Assembly (NCBI GenBank): GCA_031255655.1
Contig: JAIRSB010000161.1
Location: forward strand, 1-8,884
Direction of reading: 5' to 3'
DNA from: Spirochaetaceae bacterium
GTDB taxonomy: Bacteria; Spirochaetota; Spirochaetia; Treponematales; Breznakiellaceae
Length of the DNA: 8,884 nucleotides
Below, in pieces: positions 5,389 through 8,884 of this stretch. Position 1 is the first letter of the stretch. Every line of letters starts with the position of its first letter. The position numbers and the translations under genes were made by a program. A model generated the notes under the pieces. The model saw only the letters and a list, made by a program, of their open reading frames with translations, was not told where the DNA came from and did not search any database.

Positions 5389-7410
5389 TTATGTTTTTTT
5401 TTCAAAGTGAGAGAATTCCATAGAGAATGTCGCCCGTCCCTGACTCTCCGAACGCAAAGCCGTCATAAACCCGAACATCTTTTCCATAGGCGCGCAGGCC
5501 TTCACCTCTCCGGCGGAGCTTTTGAGATCCATGCTGACAACCTGACCGCCGCGCTGCGTTATAAGACTTATCACATTGCCTGTGAATTCGGACGGGGAAA
5601 CAAGCGTTATAAGCATGATAGGTTCAAGCAGCACGGGAGAGGCAGACCTGCAAGCCTCGTCAAAGCAGAGGCTGGCGCAGGCCGTAAACGCCGCGATTGT
5701 GCCTGTAAGCTCGGAATAAGTGATTTCGGTAAGCGTAACGCCTGTGTCAATGCAGGGATACCCCATAGCCGCGCCGGAATTGAGAGCCCCCATCACACCG
5801 CTTTCTACCGCCTCGAAAATTTCAGACGGAATGTCTGCCCGCCGCACAGCGCAGACATATTTGTTGCCGCTGCCTCGCGGCAGCGGCTCCAGGCGCAGCG
5901 TGAGTGCGGCTGCCGTCTCTTTGCCGGCAACCACGCGCGAAAAGGTTTCGCGCCTTTCCACCACCGAACTTATGGATTCACGGTAAGTAACCTGCGGATT
6001 GCCAACACGCGCCTCGATCTTGTATTCCTTCAAAATCCGTGTTACCAGAACTTCAAGATGGAGCTCGCCCATGCCAGATATGATAAGCTGTCCGGTTTCT
6101 TCGTTCTCCCGCTTGGTAAAAGTCGGGTCTTCTTTGGATAGGATTTCCAGAATATCGTTTAATTTGTCACGTTCCGAAACGGTTTTAGGCTCTATCGACA
6201 CAGAAATAACAGGTTCGGGGAACTGCATCTTCTCCAAAATCACCTGATAAGCCTCGCTTCCTATCGTGTCGCCTGTTTGAGAGACTTTTAACCCGATGAT
6301 AACGCCTATATCTCCGGCAGAAAGCGAGTCCATCGGCTCGGATTTATTGGAATGCATACGCAAAATGCGGTTTACCCGTTCCCGCTTCCGCTTACCGATG
6401 TTATAAACCGCTGTGCCGCCCTCGATTTTTCCGGAATACATACGTATATAACAAAGACTTCCCGCTTCTCTATCGTTTTGTATCTTAAAAACAAGCCCCA
6501 AAGGCTTCGCTTTGGGGTCGCAGGGGATTTCCGTAGTCTCGTCTGTTTTCACGTTGTAAGCAAGCGCAGGCGCGGTCTCGTCCGGCGCGGGCAGGTAGTC
6601 AATCACGGCGTCGATCAACGGCTGAACACCCAAATTGCGCCGCGAAGCGCCGGCAAGCACCGGCAAAAGCTCCCGCTTTAACACCGCCTTACGCAGCTCG
6701 GCGCGGATAAGCTCTGGCGGAACCGGCTCGCCGGAGACGTACAATTCGGTTATTTCGTCCGACACCGAAGAAAGCGCGTCAATCAGCTTTTCGCGCCATT
6801 CGGACGCCAATGCCATGTTATCCGGCGCGATTTCAGAGTAAACAAGCTCCCCGCCGTCATCGCCTTTCCAGCGTATTTCCCGTTCGCTGATGAGGTCGAT
6901 TACTCCGGCGAAAGCCGATTCTTTTCCCAGCGGGATTTGAATCGCCGCCGGTTCCACGCGCAGTTTTTCGCGGATGTCCGCCAACACTTGAAAAAAATCC
7001 GCCCCCACGCGGTCCATCTTATTTACATAGCCAACGCAGGGGGTATGGTAACGCTCCGCCTGCCGCCAGACTGTCTCAGTCTGCGGCTCGACGCCCCGCA
7101 CCGCGTCAAAAATTGCCACCGCGCCGTCGAGCACGCGCAAAGAACGCTCCACCTCCGCTGTAAAATCAACATGCCCCGGCGTATCAATGATATTTATCTG
7201 AAAACCGCGCCAATAAGTGGTTGTCGCGGCGCTTTGAATCGTTATGCCTCGTTCCTGTTCCTGCTCCATCCAGTCCATAACAGCTTCGCCATCGTCAACC
7301 TCGCCTATCTTGTGGCTCTTGCCGGTGTAGTAAAGTATTCGCTCTGTCGTCGTGGTTTTTCCGGCATCTATGTGCGCCATTACGCCGATATTCCGTATCT
7401 TTTTCAGCAT
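5389..7410 (-). CDS. fusA: Elongation factor G-type GTPase, EF-G2-like (likely ribosome recycling)
   Basis: This ribosome-associated translational GTPase has a complete G domain: AHIDAGKTT at 12-20 (P loop), RGITI at 54-58, DTPGH at 76-80, NKMD at 130-133 and the G5 GAS at 254-256. Later EF-G domains follow: SGMGELHLEV at 445-454, GNPQVTYRES at 470-479 (start of domain IV) and PVLLEPIM at 592-599. The 673 aa are slightly short for EF-G (about 690-700). The overall wording is closest in my memory to Borrelia BB0691 and human mtEFG2, the group reported to act with RRF in ribosome recycling, rather than to the translocase copy. At the domain IV tip, where canonical EF-G has YHDVDSSE, this protein has YSELTGTI (565-572), so the usual tip His is Ser566. 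A second, translocating EF-G should exist elsewhere in the genome. The ATG at 7410 fits the family start. No Shine-Dalgarno site is visible. Confidence 0.95.
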   Translation of the reverse strand: MLKKIRNIGVMAHIDAGKTTTTERILYYTGKSHKIGEVDDGEAVMDWMEQEQERGITIQSAATTTYWRGFQINIIDTPGHVDFTAEVERSLRVLDGAVAIFDAVRGVEPQTETVWRQAERYHTPCVGYVNKMDRVGADFFQVLADIREKLRVEPAAIQIPLGKESAFAGVIDLISEREIRWKGDDGGELVYSEIAPDNMALASEWREKLIDALSSVSDEITELYVSGEPVPPELIRAELRKAVLKRELLPVLAGASRRNLGVQPLIDAVIDYLPAPDETAPALAYNVKTDETTEIPCDPKAKPLGLVFKIQNDREAGSLCYIRMYSGKIEGGTAVYNIGKRKRERVNRILRMHSNKSEPMDSLSAGDIGVIIGLKVSQTGDTIGSEAYQVILEKMQFPEPVISVSIEPKTVSERDKLNDILEILSKEDPTFTKRENEETGQLIISGMGELHLEVLVTRILKEYKIEARVGNPQVTYRESISSVVERRETFSRVVAGKETAAALTLRLEPLPRGSGNKYVCAVRRADIPSEIFEAVESGVMGALNSGAAMGYPCIDTGVTLTEITYSELTGTIAAFTACASLCFDEACRSASPVLLEPIMLITLVSPSEFTGNVISLITQRGGQVVSMDLKSSAGEVKACAPMEKMFGFMTALRSESQGRATFSMEFSHFEKKT

Positions 7411-7420
7411 GGTAGCTAAG

Positions 7421-7449
7421 TGTATACCAAATTCCCGGTAAAAAGTTAA
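7421..7449 (-). promoter_or_regulatory. fusA promoter candidate, near-leaderless
   Basis: On the - strand, -35 TTAACT (7449-7444), an exact 17-bp spacer and -10 TATACA (7426-7421) lie just after the terminator of the iron genes. The -10 ends 10 nt before the ATG, so the mRNA leader would be about 3-5 nt with no room for a ribosome binding site. Confidence 0.5.
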
Positions 7450-7462
7450 GGGGCGTAAGGCG

Positions 7463-7484
7463 AAAAAGCCGGTTTTGAACCGGC
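7463..7484 (-). terminator. Intrinsic terminator after the feoB pair
   Basis: In the - strand, GCCGGTT (7484-7478) pairs perfectly with AACCGGC (7474-7468) around a CAA loop and is followed at once by five Ts (7467-7463). It lies 13 nt after the stop of the Cys-rich gene. A further CGTAA/TTACG pairing (7490-7486 with 7458-7454) encloses the whole element. It separates iron uptake transcription from fusA. Confidence 0.8.
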
Positions 7485-7497
7485 GTTACGTCAAAAA

Positions 7498-7647
7498 TTA
7501 TTTTTTGCAGTGCGGGCACTTCGCGGACGATCCACCCTCGTCGCAGCAAGCGCAGCCCTTCCGCCTAAAAATCCTGATTATGTACAAAATCAGCGCAGCC
7601 AAAGCCGCCGTGCCTATCGCCGCAACTGCTATCATCTGAAAAACCAC
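7498..7647 (-). CDS. FeoB-associated Cys-rich small membrane protein
   Basis: This 49-aa protein has one transmembrane helix (about residues 5-27), a basic stop-transfer stretch (RIFRRK) and a cytoplasmic Cys-rich tail: GCACC at 31-35 and CPHC at 44-47, five cysteines in all. This layout and its place directly after feoB match the FeoB-associated Cys-rich membrane protein family (Pfam PF12669, from memory). Its role in Fe(II) uptake is not well defined; the tail may bind metal. I chose the GTG at 7647 because AGGAG (7657-7653) lies 5 nt upstream. The ATG at 7635 is possible but 17 nt away. A longer reading from 7758 would lie inside feoB and is not supported. The gap to feoB is 28 bp, so the two are surely cotranscribed. 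A terminator follows. Confidence 0.82.
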   Translation of the reverse strand: MVFQMIAVAAIGTAALAALILYIIRIFRRKGCACCDEGGSSAKCPHCKK

Positions 7648-7652
7648 GAAAG

Positions 7653-7657
7653 CTCCT
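7653..7657 (-). promoter_or_regulatory. Ribosome binding site deciding a GTG start
   Basis: AGGAG, within TAAAGGAGCT, is spaced 5 nt from the GTG at 7647 and 17 nt from the next in-frame ATG, favouring the GTG. Confidence 0.7.
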
Positions 7658-7675
7658 TTAATACGGCAGCCGAGT

Positions 7676-8884
7676 TCAAGATATGAGGCTGCCCAACTGA
7701 AACACGATGAAACTGACCACCCAGCCTGTAAGCAGCAGGAATACGACCTCAAAGCCAAGCCACTTCCAGCCGAGTTCAGCTTTGACGACAGAGAGCGCGG
7801 CGATGCACGGAGGTATTAGCAGCATGAAAAGCATAAACACGAAGGCGTTCAAACGGCTAATATCGTCACTCAATGCCCGCTGGAGTCCTTTACTCCCTTC
7901 GTCCTCCTCCAAACCCACGTGGTATAGGATGCCTAGCGTGGAAACTACGACTTCTTTAGCCGCGAAACCGGTTATCGCCGCTATCGACATTTTCCAGTTA
8001 AAACCCAAAGGCTTGAAAACCGGTTCGATGAAACGTCCCGCGATTCCGGCGGCGCTGTGTTCAAGCCGGTCATCCGCCTGAGCCGTCTCGATATAGGCGG
8101 CAATCTCATCCCCGTCCGCCTTCGGATTTTTAGCCAGATAACTTGTTTTAAGCTGTTCAACCTGAGAATCGGACATAGGCCGATACGGATAGTTCGTCGT
8201 AATCCATATCAGTATCGCGCAGGCAAGAATGATGGTTCCCGCCTTCTTTATGTAACCGCCCAGCTTTTCCCAAGCATGCCAGAGTGCACCTCCAAGAGTC
8301 GGCAGGCGGTACGGCGGCAGTTCCATTACCAGCGGCGTCGGGTCGCCCTTCAGCACGGTAGCTTTGAGCAGCGCGGAACTCGCGAGTCCCAGTACGACGC
8401 CGCAGGCATAGATCAACATCACCATGTTGGCGGCGTTATCAGGGAAAAAAGCGGCGGTAAATAACACATATATCGTGAGCTTCGCACCGCAGCTCATCAT
8501 AGGAGTAACAAGCACGGTAACGATACGATCGCGGGCACTCTTCAACGTGCGCGAAGACATCACCGCCGGTACGGAGCAGCCGAAGCCCAGCATCAGCGGG
8601 AACACCGATTGTCCGTGCAGTCCGAAACTGTGCAGCAGTTTATCGGTGGCGAACGCGGCGCGAGACATATAACCGACATCTTCCAGAATTGACAGGAAAA
8701 AGAACAGCAGCACGATGAGCGGAACAAAGCTGAACACGCTGCCTACGCCGGCGATTACGCCGTCTACAAGCATGGAACGGAACGGCCCCGCCGCCATGTG
8801 GTCGTTCAAAAAACCGCTCATAAAGTCAAAGAACGATTGCAACCAGTCCTGCGGGTACGCGCCGATTGTAAACGTAAGTTGAAA
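7676..8884 (-). CDS. feoB: Ferrous iron transporter B, C-terminal membrane part (partial)
   Basis: FeoB imports Fe(II) across the inner membrane; its N-terminal G domain lies beyond the right edge. The window holds the last 402 codons to TGA at 7676. The frame is open to base 8884, so the TTG near 8842 is not a start. Visible hallmarks: LLFFFLSILEDVGYMSRAAF in the first Gate region, GFGCSVP (fragment residues 100-106, Cys103), MMSCGAKLTIY (129-139, Cys132), and in the second Gate region ITGFAAKEVVVSTLG followed by the MLLIPPCIAALSV helix. About seven to eight membrane segments fit the family. The soluble stretch with SQVEQLKTSYLAKNPKADGDE is a typical loop between helices. Nothing is disrupted. 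It leads a unit with the Cys-rich small gene; feoA would be expected upstream, outside the window. Confidence 0.96.
   Translation of the reverse strand, partial: FQLTFTIGAYPQDWLQSFFDFMSGFLNDHMAAGPFRSMLVDGVIAGVGSVFSFVPLIVLLFFFLSILEDVGYMSRAAFATDKLLHSFGLHGQSVFPLMLGFGCSVPAVMSSRTLKSARDRIVTVLVTPMMSCGAKLTIYVLFTAAFFPDNAANMVMLIYACGVVLGLASSALLKATVLKGDPTPLVMELPPYRLPTLGGALWHAWEKLGGYIKKAGTIILACAILIWITTNYPYRPMSDSQVEQLKTSYLAKNPKADGDEIAAYIETAQADDRLEHSAAGIAGRFIEPVFKPLGFNWKMSIAAITGFAAKEVVVSTLGILYHVGLEEDEGSKGLQRALSDDISRLNAFVFMLFMLLIPPCIAALSVVKAELGWKWLGFEVVFLLLTGWVVSFIVFQLGSLIS

Noticed and set aside
5407..6141. Long + strand open frame (244 codons) opposite fusA
   Set aside because: It is fully antisense to a gene with all EF-G motifs; its sequence is basic and low in family-like patterns, typical of a shadow frame.
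7648..7758. Longer N-terminus for the Cys-rich small protein
   Set aside because: It would overlap the feoB end in another frame and has no family-like sequence; the ribosome site points to 7647.
8840..8842. TTG as the start of the iron transporter gene
   Set aside because: The frame is open to the window edge and the sequence is mid-FeoB, so the gene continues outside the window.

Overview
The window looks like part of a spirochaete chromosome, most likely a Treponema relative with fairly high GC. The GltX, EF-G and PurB proteins recall treponemal homologues from memory, for example the GltX stretches LQHIGG, LLKSDGFPTYHLANVVDDH and NKAPAVFDYKKLEW, and the EF-G termini MLKKIRNIG and FSMEFSHFEKK. 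This is recognition from memory, not a database search. Termite-gut or other GC-rich treponemes would fit the base composition. No rRNA, tRNA, CRISPR array or transposase was seen.

Layout, left to right. (1) Bases 1-281 hold no recognisable gene. They contain four tandem copies of a 22-bp unit (89-176) and a run of three related 9-mers (225-251). (2) gltX (glutamyl-tRNA synthetase) is on the + strand at 317-1792, with a consensus-like promoter placed so that transcription should begin at or next to its ATG. (3) Between gltX and the convergent purB (1793-2092) are a GC-rich palindrome and repeats, a terminator-like hairpin, and a possible 40-codon small membrane protein gene. (4) purB (adenylosuccinate lyase) is on the - strand at 2093-3538. 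(5) An unrecognised 515-aa protein is on the - strand at 3644-5191. It is markedly AT-rich against both flanks and is preceded by a 20-codon ORF whose stop overlaps its start. (6) An EF-G-type GTPase is on the - strand at 5389-7410. It resembles the spirochaetal/mitochondrial EF-G2 group associated with ribosome recycling, and its domain IV tip lacks the canonical HDVDSSE-type sequence. (7) The ferrous-iron uptake genes are on the - strand: a small FeoB-associated Cys-rich membrane protein (7498-7647), then the C-terminal 402 codons of feoB, which runs off the right edge. A good intrinsic terminator separates this pair from fusA.

The genes do housekeeping work: tRNA charging, purine synthesis, a translation GTPase and iron uptake. 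They seem to form several short transcription units rather than one operon. A recurring signal is that gltX, purB and fusA each have a 17-bp-spaced -35/-10 pair ending only 6-10 nt before the ATG. purB and fusA have no visible Shine-Dalgarno sequence and gltX has only an AGGG inside its -10. In contrast, the internal small cistrons (FeoB-associated gene, upstream ORF at 5250) have clear AGGAG sites. That suggests leaderless or near-leaderless mRNAs for first genes and Shine-Dalgarno initiation inside transcripts.
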